DNA of 64,000 bases from Planctomycetota bacterium. GTDB lineage: Bacteria; Planctomycetota; UBA1135; UBA2386. The notes beneath the pieces are model-generated. The model was not told the origin of the DNA, did no database searches, and saw only the letters and a list, made by a program, of their open reading frames with translations. Below are positions 7,967 through 15,679 of this stretch, piece by piece (within the stretch, counting starts at the first letter, position 1; each line of letters starts with the position of its first letter). A program made the translations under genes and the position numbers. The stretch spans positions 1 to 64,000 of the forward strand of contig JANQJF010000011.1 in NCBI GenBank assembly GCA_028281765.1. The letters are read 5' to 3'.

Positions 7967-9760
7967 ATGATTTCAAAGACTCCGATCCACCTTCTCCTCA
8001 CCGCGTCCCTGCTCGCCCCGGCCCCCTTCGCCCAAGAGCCCGAGACGGCCGAAGCCGCGGCGGCGAAGACGCCCGCGCCCGTCCATCTGATCAAACTGAA
8101 GGGCGCCTACGCCGATCTCGCCGAGCAGGGCGGCGACCTGACGAGTCTGCTTCTCGGCGGCGGAGTGGGCAAGCCCAAGCCGTTCTACGACCTGATCGAT
8201 CAGCTCGACGCGCTCGGGAAGAAGGATGGCGACACGGTCTTGCTCGACCTGACGACCAACTTCGCGATCAACCCGGTCCAGATGGCCGAGCTCGAGCGCG
8301 CGATGAGCGGGCTGCGCAAGAGCGGGAAGAAATGCTACGCCTACATCGAAGGCGCCGGACCGACGACCTACCAGGTCGCCTCGATGTGCGACGAGATCAT
8401 GATGGCCGACCTCGGCTCCATCGATCTGCCGTCGGCCGCGATGTCGGTGACGTTCATGAAGGACGCGCTGGATCTCCTCGGCGTGAAGTTCGACGTCGTG
8501 CGCTGCGGTGACTTCAAGGGCGCGGTCGAACCCTACGTCCTCTCGAAGATGAGCAAGCACCTGCGCGCGCACTACCTGGCGATGCTCGAGAAGATCAACA
8601 ACGACATGGCGCGCCGTATCGCGACCGGTCGACGCATCGGCATCACGCAGGTGCGAGAGATGCAGAGTCAGCGCCTCATCTCGGCCCGGGACGCCAAGGA
8701 AGCGGGGCTCGTCGACCGCATCGTGCAGTGGCGCGGAGCCGAAGACGCCCTCGCCATCGCGCTCGGCAACGAGGACTTCGAGCTCAAGAACGCTCTCCGC
8801 GACAAGAAGAAGCGCAAGAGCTTCAACCCGATGTCCTTCTTCGCGGAGATGTTCCGCAAGCAGGACGAGAAGGAAGTCGAAGACGAGTCGCTCGTCGTCC
8901 TGCACCTGTCGGGTCAGATCGTCGACGGCGACAAGCCGGTGCCGGGCAGCATGGTTTCGGGCCCGTCCGTGAAGACGATCCAGTCGCTGACCGAGAACGA
9001 GAACGTCAAGGGCGTCGTCGTTCGCATCAATTCCCCCGGCGGTTCGGCCACGGCTAGCGAAGCCATCATGCTCGCGCTGCAGGACCTCGCGGCCGAGAAG
9101 CCCGTCGTCGTCTCCATGGGTCGCCTCGCTGCATCGGGCGGCTACTACATCACCTGCCTGGGCCGTCCGATCCTCGCCGAGGCCGCGACGATCACCGGTT
9201 CGATCGGCGTGTTCGGCATGAAGCCGAGCCTCGGCCCGCTGATGCGACGCGTCGGCATCCACAACGAGATGATCACGCTCGACGACTCGGCCGGCATGAT
9301 GGCGATGGATCAGTCGTGGAACGACGAACAGAAGGCGACGATGCAGCGCCACGTCAATCACATCTACGACGTGTTCATCGGCCACGTCAGCCGCTCGCGG
9401 AACATGGCGTCGAGTGACGTGCTCGCGATCGCCGGTGGCCGCGTGTGGTCGGGCGAGCAAGCCGTCGAGAACAAACTCGTCGACCGCATCGGCGGCCTCC
9501 ACGACGCGGTCGCAATGGTCGCGGACGAAGCCGGCATCTCGGACTACGAGATCGAGCACATGCCGCGCCCCAAGTCGTTCATGGACACGTTCGCCGAGGA
9601 GCTCCTGAACATCCGCGCCGGCATTGCGGGCAAGATCGAGAGCGCCGCGCTGAAGCGCCTCAACCTCGACAGCGCGCTGCGCGTCCTGCTGGACGCGATC
9701 CAGAACGAGAGCCCGACGCGCGTCTGGGCTCTGATGCCGACGACCGTCGACATCCGCTAG
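7967..9760 (+). CDS. sppA: Signal peptide peptidase SppA, 67-kDa two-domain type
   Basis: A 597-residue membrane or periplasmic serine protease of the S49 family. The start at 7967 gives an N-terminal hydrophobic signal (IHLLLTASLLAPAPFAQ); upstream in-frame codons overlap the Nudix gene and look non-coding. The protein has the tandem layout of E. coli SppA. The catalytic lysine lies in the first domain (GDFKGAVEPY, Lys184), and the serine nucleophile in the second (RLAASGGYYI, Ser390). The oxyanion region VRINSPGGSA is also present. The family degrades signal peptides left in the membrane after secretion, which suits an organism exporting so many proteins. Two strong hairpins follow the stop codon. 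Confidence 0.93.
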   Translation: MISKTPIHLLLTASLLAPAPFAQEPETAEAAAAKTPAPVHLIKLKGAYADLAEQGGDLTSLLLGGGVGKPKPFYDLIDQLDALGKKDGDTVLLDLTTNFAINPVQMAELERAMSGLRKSGKKCYAYIEGAGPTTYQVASMCDEIMMADLGSIDLPSAAMSVTFMKDALDLLGVKFDVVRCGDFKGAVEPYVLSKMSKHLRAHYLAMLEKINNDMARRIATGRRIGITQVREMQSQRLISARDAKEAGLVDRIVQWRGAEDALAIALGNEDFELKNALRDKKKRKSFNPMSFFAEMFRKQDEKEVEDESLVVLHLSGQIVDGDKPVPGSMVSGPSVKTIQSLTENENVKGVVVRINSPGGSATASEAIMLALQDLAAEKPVVVSMGRLAASGGYYITCLGRPILAEAATITGSIGVFGMKPSLGPLMRRVGIHNEMITLDDSAGMMAMDQSWNDEQKATMQRHVNHIYDVFIGHVSRSRNMASSDVLAIAGGRVWSGEQAVENKLVDRIGGLHDAVAMVADEAGISDYEIEHMPRPKSFMDTFAEELLNIRAGIAGKIESAALKRLNLDSALRVLLDAIQNESPTRVWALMPTTVDIR

Positions 9761-9768
9761 CGCGTTCT

Positions 9769-9820
9769 TGCGGCTTGTGAGCCGCAGCGCCCGTTCCGCC
9801 GAAAGGCGATGGGACGGGCG
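9769..9820 (+). terminator. Tandem hairpins after sppA
   Basis: Two stem-loops lie back to back just downstream of the sppA stop. The first (9769-9786) has arms TGCGGCT/AGCCGCA and loop TGTG. The second (9788-9820) has a long GC-rich stem (CGCCCGTTCC pairing with GGGACGGGCG, one mismatch) capped by an inner CGCC-GAAA-GGCG hairpin. No T tract follows, so this is a terminator-like or mRNA-protecting structure rather than a classic intrinsic terminator. Confidence 0.5.
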
Positions 9821-9898
9821 GCTTGGGCACCCCCCAGCCGAGGGTGGAAATGTGAGGTAGGATCGAGCGAGCCCCACGCCATCCACAACCCCTCCTCC

Positions 9899-10411
9899 AT
9901 GACTCGCCACATCCTCGGATTGATCTGGGCTTGCGTCATCACATCTGTCGCAAGCGCCCAGCTGACCGTCGTTCAGAATTCCGGATGCACAGCCGACGGC
10001 TCGCCGCCCGGAGAACTCTTCGCGCAAGGCGCGCAGGCCCCCACTCTCGGCAACCTGACGTTTGCCATCGAGCACGTCTGCCCGATCGGAGCCACCGCCT
10101 CGTTCTTCATCCTCGGCGCCTGCGAACAAACGCTGCCGCTGCCGGACATCGACCTCAGCGACCCCTGCTTCAACGGCTGGACCACGCCCGTGTCCTGCGG
10201 CCAGTCGTGGGCACAGCTCTACGCGCTGGACGGCGCACTCACGACGCAGGGCAAGGTGATCTGGGCGTTTCCGCTACCGAACATTCCGGAGCTGGTGACG
10301 TTCACGCAAACCACGCCGCTCTGCGTCCAGTTCGTCTGCGTCGACCTCGTCATCGGCGGACAGAGCCAGTGCGTCAGCATCTCCAAAGGCCTCTCGGTGG
10401 TGGTCCAATGA
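9899..10411 (+). CDS. Small secreted Cys-containing protein, single beta domain
   Basis: A 170-residue protein with a signal peptide (MTRHILGLIWACVITSVASA). The mature part contains several cysteines that could pair outside the cytoplasm. Its sequence (ATASFFILGACEQ, then LCVQFVCVDLVIGGQSQC, ending LSVVV) looks like a stand-alone version of the beta-rich module at the C-terminus of several other secreted proteins in this window. The gene overlaps the next one by 4 bp (ATGA), so the two are translationally coupled and probably work together or are co-exported. No enzymatic motif is visible. Confidence 0.8.
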   Translation: MTRHILGLIWACVITSVASAQLTVVQNSGCTADGSPPGELFAQGAQAPTLGNLTFAIEHVCPIGATASFFILGACEQTLPLPDIDLSDPCFNGWTTPVSCGQSWAQLYALDGALTTQGKVIWAFPLPNIPELVTFTQTTPLCVQFVCVDLVIGGQSQCVSISKGLSVVVQ

Positions 10412-11562
10412 GAAACGCACTGACCGCAGCTCTGCTGATGACGACACCCGCGCTGGCGCAGCTCGGGACCGTGTCCGACGCCAACGCGACGTTCACTCTG
10501 GTCGACGTGCCGGACTCCCCCACGGCCTACGCCCCGCGCATCGTGTTCTCGGCCGATCCGGCCATCAACACCATCGCACACTCGTTCTGGTGGTACTACC
10601 GCCTCGGCGGCGACGTGAGCGAGTCCGCGCTCAACGACTCGAACGGACAGCTCACGTCGATGCAGTTCGGCGGCGGCGGCATCGCGACCCTCGAATGGGA
10701 CGACGTCGACAACCGCGGCATCCGCGCGATGTACAAGATCAGCGCCGAGTCGACCGGACCGACATCGGGCGCGCTGATTCACACGCTCACCCTCGAGAAT
10801 CTGACGGCCGCGCCGATCGACATCGAAGCCTTCGCCTACTGCGACATCGACCACTGCGACACGGCGTTCGGCGATACCGCAACCGGTGGCCCAGATCGAG
10901 TCACGGTCAACGACGCCAGCTGCCCGACCGGCTACGCCGAGTTCTTCGGGGTCCGCACGTCCGGCTACGCCGTGTTCGACTACCCCGTCGTGATCGACGC
11001 GCTCGTCGACGGCTCGCAGACCGACCTGATGAACGTCGGCCTGCCGTTCTCGACGCCCTCGGACTTCACCGCGGCCCTGCAATACTCGGAGACCGCGCTG
11101 CAGCCGGGCGCGCTGTTCACCGCGGTCGCCGTCGTGGGCCACAACTACAGCTATGCGCCGTGCCCCGCGGTGCCGGACACACGGTCCTACGGGATCGCAC
11201 TCGCCGGAGCGCTCGGTGAGCCGACGATCAAGACCCTCGCGGTTCCGGTCGTCGGCACGCACGGCGTGCTCGAGATCGGAAACGCACCGCCCAATGGAAC
11301 CGGCACGCTGCTCTACGGCATGCAGCAGCTCGCGGGTGATCTCGGGGTCCAAGCCTTCGGGCTCACGATCTACGTCGCGACCAACAGCGAGCCGCTGACG
11401 TTCGACAGCACGGGCAGCCTCGTGATCCCACTCAACCTTCCCGTCGTCACCGGACTGTGCGCCAGCGACTTCTACTTCCAAGTGCTGATCCAGGATCCGA
11501 CGTCACCGGCCCAGTTCCCGATCACGCACACCCACGCGATCGAGTGGACGATCGGAAGCTGA
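10408..11562 (+). CDS. Secreted hypothetical protein coupled to upstream secreted protein
   Basis: A 384-residue protein starting at the ATG that overlaps the preceding stop codon. Residues 1-18 (MRNALTAALLMTTPALAQ) are a signal peptide. Residues ~20-260 form a single beta-rich region (TLVDVPDSPTAYAPRIVFSA, with WWYYRLGGD nearby) with a cluster of acidic and cysteine residues (CDIDHCDTAFGD). The last ~110 residues match the recurring C-terminal beta module (VVGTHGVLEIGNAP, then a strand FYFQVLIQDP). I recognise no named family. The operon-like pairing with the 170-residue protein suggests a common surface function. Confidence 0.8.
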   Translation: MRNALTAALLMTTPALAQLGTVSDANATFTLVDVPDSPTAYAPRIVFSADPAINTIAHSFWWYYRLGGDVSESALNDSNGQLTSMQFGGGGIATLEWDDVDNRGIRAMYKISAESTGPTSGALIHTLTLENLTAAPIDIEAFAYCDIDHCDTAFGDTATGGPDRVTVNDASCPTGYAEFFGVRTSGYAVFDYPVVIDALVDGSQTDLMNVGLPFSTPSDFTAALQYSETALQPGALFTAVAVVGHNYSYAPCPAVPDTRSYGIALAGALGEPTIKTLAVPVVGTHGVLEIGNAPPNGTGTLLYGMQQLAGDLGVQAFGLTIYVATNSEPLTFDSTGSLVIPLNLPVVTGLCASDFYFQVLIQDPTSPAQFPITHTHAIEWTIGS

Positions 11563-11597
11563 GGCGGAATCGGGCAATTCTCCCCCGATCCGCCGAA

Positions 11598-11764
11598 CCC
11601 GGATGATGCACGAGGCGCCGTAGCGAGGTCGGCGAGGTTGCCGTGCTATGGGCGCGAGCGGAGCGGTGCCGACGGAGGCTTGTTGGTGGACAAGCCGAGT
11701 ATGGCACGTGGCCATGGCATGGTGACATCGCCGACCGCAGTAGGTGCTTCGTGCATGATTCGGG
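11598..11764. repeat. Fold-back (MITE-like) element, diverged copy C
   Basis: A 167-bp non-coding element between two plus-strand genes. Its ends form an imperfect inverted repeat of about 55 bp: CCCGGATGATGCACGAGGC at the left against CCCGAATCATGCACGAAGC reversed from the right. The centre is a hairpin GGCTTGT-N6-ACAAGCC. The outer arms differ from the two copies at 33562 and 55375, but the overall plan, the length and the tip (CTTGT-N6-ACAAG with loop ending GTGG) are the same. No open frame of note lies inside it. It is probably a non-autonomous mobile or structured element related to the other two. Confidence 0.7.
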
Positions 11765-11801
11765 CTAAGTCGACGGCCGCCGGGGTGCCGATAACCCCAG
11801 T

Positions 11802-12320
11802 GTGACCGCCGTCATCCCACCGGACCGCGACGCGATTCGCGCCGCGATGAAGACGCCGCCGCGCCAGCGCACGAAGCTGGCGGGCATCCTCGCGATGCTC
11901 GCGGTGATCGCACTGGTGACAGCGCTCGTCCTCCCGGACCCCGCACCGCCGCGGAACGAGCCGGCGCCGCGGGGCGATCCGCACTACGTCGACACGTACA
12001 ATCACCCGGTGTCGTTCCGGTTCCTGGTCCCGCTCGCGCCATCGAAGAGCGGCCGCCGCGTCGAACTCGAGACAGATCTGTTGTTCGGCTACTCGGTTTC
12101 TCGAGAGGACACGACCGACGCACGCGAGTCGATCAAGGCGAACTTCAACAAGGCCGCTCGAGCGCTGGCCGGCATGCTGCGCCAGCGCACGCAGATGGAG
12201 TTCGTCAGCGATCTCGAATCGATCAACGAGAAGGCACTCGACATCCTCGATGCGGAGCTGTTTCCGGACGGCGACGGCCAGGTGCAGACCGTCAACTGGT
12301 CGGAATTCAAGTTTCGCTAG
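11802..12320 (+). CDS. Single-pass membrane protein, FliL-like
   Basis: A 172-residue protein from a GTG start. A short basic cytoplasmic N-terminus is followed by one transmembrane helix (about residues 27-46, LAGILAMLAVIALVTALVLP), a proline-rich linker and a periplasmic domain. The C-terminal part, with a helix (SIKANFNKAARALAGMLRQR) and a final strand VNWSEFKFR, resembles FliL, the flagellar basal-body protein near the stator. No flagellar gene is nearby, so it may belong to the wider stomatin-like FliL superfamily or be unrelated. The gene faces terC tail to tail. Confidence 0.6.
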   Translation: MTAVIPPDRDAIRAAMKTPPRQRTKLAGILAMLAVIALVTALVLPDPAPPRNEPAPRGDPHYVDTYNHPVSFRFLVPLAPSKSGRRVELETDLLFGYSVSREDTTDARESIKANFNKAARALAGMLRQRTQMEFVSDLESINEKALDILDAELFPDGDGQVQTVNWSEFKFR

Positions 12321-12341
12321 TCCGCTGAGCGAGACGGGCTA
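12318..12341. terminator. Shared hairpin holding both convergent stop codons
   Basis: TAGTCCG and CGGGCTA (one T-G pair) can form a 7-bp stem with a 10-nt loop. The stop codon of the plus-strand membrane-protein gene is the first three bases, and the stop codon of the minus-strand terC is the last three. It could serve as a compact bidirectional terminator, though the stem is short. Confidence 0.35.
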
Positions 12342-13136
12342 ACGGTCGTACTCCGGGTGCTCCGCTGCCACCTGGGCGAGCAGCTTGCGCTGATAACGCC
12401 CCTGCACGAGATCGATCACGATCAGCACGGCGATCACGAAGTAGAACGTCGACTTCGCCATCGGCTCGATCGCAAACCCGAAGAACGACAGGTGCGCGAG
12501 GTGTCCGCCCTCGGACAGCAGCATCACGCCGACGAGGAGAAGGACGAAGAGCCCCAGCACTTCGTACATTCGGTTGCGTTCGAGGAAGGTCGCGACGCGA
12601 TCCGCGAGCCAGATCATCAGGATCCCCGAGATCACGATCGCAGTCGCCATGACGGCGAACACATCGGTCAACGCGATCGCGCCGAGGATCGAATCGAAAG
12701 AGAACACGAGGTTCATGATCACGATCCAGACGACCGCCTGAGCGACAGTGCGCTTCGGCTTGTTCTCCCCCTCGTGTTCGAGATCGATCGGCGCGAGCAT
12801 GTGGAAGATCTCTTTGAGCCCGGTGTAGATGATGAAGCCGCCACCGATCAACACGATCAGCGCATGCCCGCTGAGCTCGAAGTGCACGGCCTGCGTATCG
12901 AGGTGCCAGAACGGATCCCGGAAGAATTCGATCGCCTCGATGAGGACGAACAAGAGCACGATGCGCAAGCCGATCGCGAGCCCGACCCCGAGCCGCCGCG
13001 CGAACTGCTGCTTCTCGGGCGCGACGCGCTTCGACTCCATCGAGATGTAGAGCAGGTTGTCGAAGCCGAGCACCGCCTGGAGGAGGGTCAGCATCAGCAG
13101 GGTGAGGAGGTTCTCGACGGAGAAGAGGTCGGGCAT
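12339..13136 (-). CDS. TerC family integral membrane protein
   Basis: A 265-residue polytopic membrane protein with the TerC signatures: the N-terminal helix with GFDNLLYISM, the central VIMNLVFSFDSILGAIA with acidic residues inside the membrane, and a C-terminal helix pair (FYFVIAVLIVIDLVQ). TerC proteins are linked to tellurite resistance and, in better-studied cases, to manganese export that metallates secreted proteins. The ATG at 13136 begins MPDLFSVENLLTLLML, a standard TerC start; longer frames upstream are not hydrophobic. The 168 bp before it hold two hairpins (see regulatory entry). Confidence 0.92.
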   Translation of the reverse strand: MPDLFSVENLLTLLMLTLLQAVLGFDNLLYISMESKRVAPEKQQFARRLGVGLAIGLRIVLLFVLIEAIEFFRDPFWHLDTQAVHFELSGHALIVLIGGGFIIYTGLKEIFHMLAPIDLEHEGENKPKRTVAQAVVWIVIMNLVFSFDSILGAIALTDVFAVMATAIVISGILMIWLADRVATFLERNRMYEVLGLFVLLLVGVMLLSEGGHLAHLSFFGFAIEPMAKSTFYFVIAVLIVIDLVQGRYQRKLLAQVAAEHPEYDR

Positions 13137-13149
13137 GGCGAGGATTTGA

Positions 13150-13209
13150 GCGACCGAAGGTCGCCGTGTCCCGCCCCGTGAACGTGAACGTGCCCGGGGC
13201 GGGACACGG
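13150..13209 (-). promoter_or_regulatory. Hairpin pair in terC leader / divergent promoter region
   Basis: Directly upstream of terC are a 6-bp hairpin (GCGACC-GAA-GGTCGC, 13150-13164) and, sharing its last base, a perfect 15-bp inverted repeat (13164-13178 and 13195-13209, arm CCGTGTCCCGCCCCG). The 16-nt spacer of the repeat contains the tandem words GTGAAC GTGAAC. The region lies between divergent genes, so it may be an operator or a structured 5' leader of terC. It does not match the yybP-ykoY manganese riboswitch pattern as far as I can see. Confidence 0.55.
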
Positions 13210-13290
13210 GTTCGCGGTGGGCTCCGGCGGGTTTTTCCCCGGCGATCGGGACGGTGCAGGGCAATCACCCCCCACACCGAGAGACCAATC

Positions 13291-13300
13291 AAAGGAGGAT
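13291..13300 (+). promoter_or_regulatory. Strong Shine-Dalgarno, AAAGGAGGAT
   Basis: A near-perfect anti-16S match (AAAGGAGG) ends about 6 nt before the ATG at 13305. Most genes in this window have weak or no visible ribosome-binding sites, so this one fixes the start and suggests high expression of the secreted protein. Confidence 0.85.
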
Positions 13301-13304
13301 CTCG

Positions 13305-14561
13305 ATGAACACCCGCTTCCTTGCCATCGGAGCCATCATCCTGGCTCCCACCCTCTCCGCCCAATCGGACTCCCGTTTCATGGGACTCACCGCGGGCACT
13401 CCGCTCCTGCAAACGCAAGACATCTCCACTTGCGCGGCGAGCGTCTGCGCGCCACCCGGCTTTCCGTCGACCTCGGCGGCCTGTGCCGGTGGCACCGCGT
13501 ACGACACGCGCACACGCGGCACCTGGATCAGCAACGGCGCCGCGATCGCGAAGGTCGATTCCCGCAACCCGTTCTGTGACTACCAGTGTCCGATCACGCT
13601 CCTCCCGCCGAGCCCGATCGCCAATGGTGTCGTCACCGGACTCGCGCACCACCACCGCTTGAACCAGCTCTGGGCGACGACCTCGAACAACAACCTGCGT
13701 CGATTCGAGATCACGAACAACGGCTGTGGCCTCGTCGACACCGGGCTGTGCCACATCAACCTGCCGCTGAACCTCACTCTGACCGGCATCGCGATCGACG
13801 ACGTGAACGGCCGGGTGTTCTACAGCGCGTCGAGCTGGACCGGTCCGTCGATCGCCGGCGGCCAGGTCTTCGTCGCGACGCAGCTGGACCCGTGCAACCC
13901 GTTCTGCGCCGTGCCGGTGGCCAACTGCCCGAACGGCACGCCGCTCCAGCAGCTGCGCGGCATCGCGTACGACGCCTGCACCGACACCCTGTTCGTGACG
14001 GACGGCCAGACTACGGTCCGCGGCCAGCTGTCCTCGACGGTGCTGTGCCAAATGGCGCTGGTCGGGGGCTGCTGCCCGAACCCGCTGCCGCAGACCGAAC
14101 CGTACGTCGGGCTCTCGATCGAACCGAGCACCGAGGCGACCGTCGGCGCGCCGTGCACGAACGGCGCGTGCCCGAACTGCTCGCCGAGCCATGGGCTCGT
14201 CGGCGATCCGGTCCTCGGCAACCTCGACTTCGGGGTGGCCGGCCGCAACCTGCCGGCGAACACGATCGCGGCGACGTTCTTCAACATCGGCCCGTGTGAC
14301 CCGAACGGCCTCCTCGTGCCGCCGTTCTGTGGCCCGCTGCACGTCAACTTGACGCCGACGCTGCTCGCGTTCTCACAACCGACCGGCGGTTCGATCGGCT
14401 GCACGGGCTCGACGTTCCTGCAGATCTCGGTCCAGGCCGACCCGGCGCTGTGCGGCCTCGTGATCAGCACGCAGGTGATGGGGATCTGCATCCCCTCCCC
14501 GATCGGGAACGCCGGAACCTACTCGTCGCCTTGCCTCAGCTGGAAGATCAGCGCAAGCTGA
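13305..14561 (+). CDS. Secreted cysteine-rich protein with C-terminal beta module
   Basis: A 418-residue protein with a signal peptide (MNTRFLAIGAIILAPTLSAQ) and a strong ribosome-binding site. It has an unusually high cysteine content, with motifs such as NPFCDYQC, DPCNPFCAVP and GGCCPNP. Repeated segments (VVTGLAHHHRLNQLWA, TGIAIDDVNGRVFYS, LRGIAYDACTDTLFV) look like beta-propeller blades. The last ~120 residues are a Cys-rich form of the C-terminal module seen in other secreted proteins here. The cysteines probably form structural disulfides outside the cell. Function unknown. Confidence 0.85.
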   Translation: MNTRFLAIGAIILAPTLSAQSDSRFMGLTAGTPLLQTQDISTCAASVCAPPGFPSTSAACAGGTAYDTRTRGTWISNGAAIAKVDSRNPFCDYQCPITLLPPSPIANGVVTGLAHHHRLNQLWATTSNNNLRRFEITNNGCGLVDTGLCHINLPLNLTLTGIAIDDVNGRVFYSASSWTGPSIAGGQVFVATQLDPCNPFCAVPVANCPNGTPLQQLRGIAYDACTDTLFVTDGQTTVRGQLSSTVLCQMALVGGCCPNPLPQTEPYVGLSIEPSTEATVGAPCTNGACPNCSPSHGLVGDPVLGNLDFGVAGRNLPANTIAATFFNIGPCDPNGLLVPPFCGPLHVNLTPTLLAFSQPTGGSIGCTGSTFLQISVQADPALCGLVISTQVMGICIPSPIGNAGTYSSPCLSWKISAS

Positions 14562-14601
14562 TCCGTGAGGCAGAGCCAGCGTGGCCCGACGTCACTCGGG
14601 C

Positions 14602-15498
14602 TCAGATCGTGCCGATCGCCTGCACCGCGGGCTGCGGCACGATCACGACCGGCTTCGCGCACTTCTGCAGCACGCGATACGCGACGCTACCCAGAATCGC
14701 GCGGCTGAACGCCGAATGGCCGTGCGTGCCCATGATGACGAGATCGAAGTCGTCGGACATCGCGTGCACGGCGTCCGACGGCTCACCGGACGTGAACGTG
14801 ATGTCCAACTGTTCGTCGCCGGCAGCGAACTCGCGTGGGAACTCCGCCTCCGCCCTCTCCCGCATTTCGGCGTTGAGTTCGCCCAGCGCTGCGTCTTCTA
14901 CATCGTCGATTCGCAGCGGCTCGATGCAGTGCATGAGAGTCACGCTCGCACCGAGCGGCTCGGCGATACCGTGCGCCAGGCCGAGCACGTCGCGGCTCGA
15001 GGGCGATCGATCCACCGGGACCAGAATCCGCTTCACTTCGTGCCACGGCTGCGAGCCCTGGAACCACAGCGGGCCAGGTGGCGCGCTCAACATCTCTCGA
15101 GCCGTGCCGCCGAAGTCGAACACGCCACGGCTGCGATGGCTGCCGAGCACCACGATGCTCCCAGCCGCGTCGCGAGCTCGCTTCGACAGGAGAGTCGACG
15201 GCCGCCCGATCTCGACGTGAAGCGCCTCGTCGATCTCGGCATCGGTGGTCGCGAACGGCGTCAGGAGTCGCCGGAGCCGCGACACACAGCGCTTTCGAGC
15301 CAGCGCCTCCGCCTCGGCTCGCAACGCGGCGAGCTTCTCGCGTCCTAGGAACCACGTGTGCTCTTCGAGGTCCGGCACACCGTGAACGAACTCGAGCCGC
15401 GTATTCGTGGCTCGGGAAAAGTGCAGTGCGGCGATGGCGGCCGCGTCCGCGCACGTGTCGCCATCGAGCCCGACGAGAATCCGATCAATGTTCTGCAT
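14602..15498 (-). CDS. Tandem universal stress protein (UspA) domains
   Basis: A 298-residue cytoplasmic protein with two Usp domains (about residues 1-150 and 155-298). The first begins IDRILVGLDGD. The second begins VKRILVPVDRSP and carries the ATP-binding pattern G-x2-G-x9-G-S (GTHGHSAFSRAILGS). In the first domain the matching region reads GSHRSRGVFDFGG and lacks the pattern, so only the second half is likely to bind nucleotide. ATG 15498 (MQNIDRILVGLDG) is chosen over upstream starts because it fits the family. Tandem Usp proteins are linked to stress and energy limitation. It is divergent from the DUF2911 gene. Confidence 0.9.
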   Translation of the reverse strand: MQNIDRILVGLDGDTCADAAAIAALHFSRATNTRLEFVHGVPDLEEHTWFLGREKLAALRAEAEALARKRCVSRLRRLLTPFATTDAEIDEALHVEIGRPSTLLSKRARDAAGSIVVLGSHRSRGVFDFGGTAREMLSAPPGPLWFQGSQPWHEVKRILVPVDRSPSSRDVLGLAHGIAEPLGASVTLMHCIEPLRIDDVEDAALGELNAEMRERAEAEFPREFAAGDEQLDITFTSGEPSDAVHAMSDDFDLVIMGTHGHSAFSRAILGSVAYRVLQKCAKPVVIVPQPAVQAIGTI

Positions 15499-15679
15499 GG
15501 AAGGCAGGCAGCTCCGGGGGAATGCCCCATTGTACTCTCGGATCTGACGAGACCGCGCGCGTTTCGCGGCGATCCGAGCCCCCCGCTGGCAGCACCCATG
15601 GCGGCTCGCTACTCTCTGGGACCGCCCCTGGCCACTTCCCGGGGCATCCACGCCTGAACCCGGAAGAGAACAGAGAGAC

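Noticed and set aside
7973..10129. Very long open frame antisense to sppA (about 718 codons) and similar long frames opposite other genes
   Set aside because: They mirror the codon structure of GC-rich real genes, encode Arg/Asp/His-rich low-complexity protein and lack domain motifs.
13137..13304. yybP-ykoY manganese riboswitch upstream of terC
   Set aside because: The hairpins present do not show the conserved loop sequences of that riboswitch; kept only as an unnamed structured region.
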